Source: Deltaproteobacteria bacterium (GTDB lineage: Bacteria; SAR324; NAC60-12). Taken from it: DNA of 7,378 nucleotides. Made by a program: the position numbers and the translations under genes. The notes below the pieces were generated by a model, which was not told where the DNA came from, did no database searches, and saw nothing but the letters and a program-made list of their open reading frames with translations. Below are positions 6,491-7,378 of this stretch, piece after piece. Numbering within the stretch: position 1 is the stretch's first letter; every line of letters begins with the position of its first letter. The stretch spans positions 13,780 to 21,157 of the forward strand of contig PBZZ01000049.1 in NCBI GenBank assembly GCA_002730365.1. The letters are read 5' to 3'.

Positions 6491-7072
6491 TCACACCAAA
6501 TCACAGGCATCTGCTGGCATCCAGTGCGCATCCTGATCCATCCACTTGACGTTACAACCGATCGGATTGCTCAAGGGGACACTTACCGATTTTCCAGCCG
6601 TAACTTCTGCCAGCGCATTCTCCAGGTCATTCACCTGCACCTTGGAGGTGTCTCCTGGCTGGTCTACTCCCCGGCCGCAATAGACCAGTTTGCGATCCGC
6701 ATCAAAAACATAGAAATGAGGTGTCCGTAGCGCTCCATAGGCCAAGGCTACCTCCTGGGAAGCATCCCTCGCATAGATCCACGGGAAGTTGTGTTCCTTC
6801 ATTCGTAAGACCATCTGATCAAAATCATCAGTGGGATTGGTCTTTTCACTGTTGGAATTGATTCCTATAAAAGCCACTCCCTTGTCCTGAAATTTCTCAG
6901 CAGTGGCTCTTGTGAGCTCATCAGATCCAACGACAAATGGACAGTGGTTGCAGGTGAAGAACACCACCAACGTGGCGGCTTCCGCAAAGTTGGCTAGGGT
7001 ATAAGTCTGGCCGTCTGTTCCTACAACAGAAAAATCGGGAGCTGTTGTTCCTAGTTCAAGGGTAAAGGACAT
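6491..7072 (-). CDS. Thioredoxin-fold redoxin (AhpC/TSA-like) with CxxC active site
   Basis: The product has 193 residues. [19 protein letters not shown] (8-26) is the typical opening of the AhpC/TSA-redoxin family. [10 protein letters not shown] places a CxxC pair at Cys41 and Cys44, and TP at 117-118 is the cis-proline of the thioredoxin fold. Further cysteines at 132, 173 (NPIGCNVKW, a C-terminal motif I associate with this subfamily) and 190 are present. No signal peptide is seen, so it should act in the cytoplasm as a thiol-disulfide oxidoreductase or peroxidase-like protein; CxxC argues against a standard one-Cys-per-motif peroxiredoxin. GAGAG shortly before the ATG may serve as ribosome binding site. 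It is the first gene of the close redoxin-SDR-PhyH run, and starts 42 bp after the end of the outer-membrane protein gene, so it may belong to a longer transcript. Confidence 0.9.
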   Translation of the reverse strand: MSFTLELGTTAPDFSVVGTDGQTYTLANFAEAATLVVFFTCNHCPFVVGSDELTRATAEKFQDKGVAFIGINSNSEKTNPTDDFDQMVLRMKEHNFPWIYARDASQEVALAYGALRTPHFYVFDADRKLVYCGRGVDQPGDTSKVQVNDLENALAEVTAGKSVSVPLSNPIGCNVKWMDQDAHWMPADACDLV

Positions 7073-7114
7073 CGTCTCTCGTGAAAAATTAGATTTTGTT
7101 AACTGTAAAAGCCC

Positions 7115-7378
7115 TTAGAACTGAGCCCGAAACAGGAAGCTGGTTCCTTTTGCCTTATCTTCCTCTGCAACCAAATAATTAAAGGTCAACGAAGAAGATA
7201 GAAAGACCCAGCCACTTAGCGTAAAGCCCATTTCATAGTATTGCATGATGTAGAGTTCTGTCCCAAAGTAGCGAGTATCCAGAAAGTAGGGGGCAAAGGT
7301 GGCAACATCCCGAATGAATCCTGTTGGAAATTGGAGAATGATTCCATTCCGTAGCACTATGCTTTCAATCCCTGCATA
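7115..7378 (-). CDS. C-terminal fragment of a probable outer-membrane beta-barrel protein
   Basis: The frame is open from the right window edge through 87 codons to TAA at 7117-7115. A GTG at 7357 could be read as a start, but the frame continues upstream of it (YAGIESI), so this is most likely the end of a longer gene. Alternating hydrophobic/polar stretches rich in Tyr, Phe and Gly (for example LYIMQYYEMGFTLSGWVFL), a polar turn (VAEEDKAKGT) and a last strand SFLFRAQF ending in Phe match the terminal strand recognised by the BAM complex. I do not recognise the family. It precedes the redoxin operon on the same strand by 42 bp. Confidence 0.6.
   Translation of the reverse strand, partial: YAGIESIVLRNGIILQFPTGFIRDVATFAPYFLDTRYFGTELYIMQYYEMGFTLSGWVFLSSSLTFNYLVAEEDKAKGTSFLFRAQF

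Overview
The window looks like accessory chromosome from a Gram-negative, probably proteobacterial and possibly marine, organism. The pointers are a signal-peptide sensor fragment, a protein ending in the aromatic C-terminus typical of outer-membrane beta-barrels, and a MocD-type desaturase near phytanoyl-CoA dioxygenase (PhyH) and SDR genes. The genus cannot be fixed from sequence alone. No defence system, CRISPR array, rRNA or tRNA was seen.

Left part (1-1076): the 5' part of an AT-rich minus-strand gene (GTG start at 333, with signal peptide and what looks like a 7TMR-DISM extracellular domain) runs off the left edge. It is followed by about 120 bp of AT-rich spacer and a perfect 20-bp palindrome at 457-476. 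Then comes a decayed tyrosine recombinase (483-857, possible debris to 933). This relic and its flanks are more GC-rich than the sensor gene, so the stretch reads as a scar of a former mobile element.

Middle (1077-4121, plus strand): a MocD/fatty-acid-desaturase-like gene with all histidine boxes intact but an in-frame amber codon at codon 30. Next is a secreted serine hydrolase of the class C beta-lactamase/penicillin-binding family, then an unrecognised 76-residue membrane-anchored protein.

Right part (4118-7378, minus strand): an outer-membrane protein C-terminus (partial), then a tight run of redoxin, SDR oxidoreductase and PhyH-type Fe(II)/2-oxoglutarate dioxygenase with gaps of only 33-42 bp, likely co-transcribed. 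A DJ-1/PfpI (isonitrile hydratase-like) gene follows after about 100 bp. Its last residues are read in the wrong frame because of an apparent one-base indel near 4227; the family-like C-terminus survives in the neighbouring frame and would stop at 4161.

Overall, the redoxin-SDR-PhyH group could be a small oxidative catabolic or detoxification module of unknown substrate. The most notable signal is gene decay: three of the genes or gene relics carry disruptions, two of them in-frame TAG codons, while every intact stop codon visible here is TAA or TGA.
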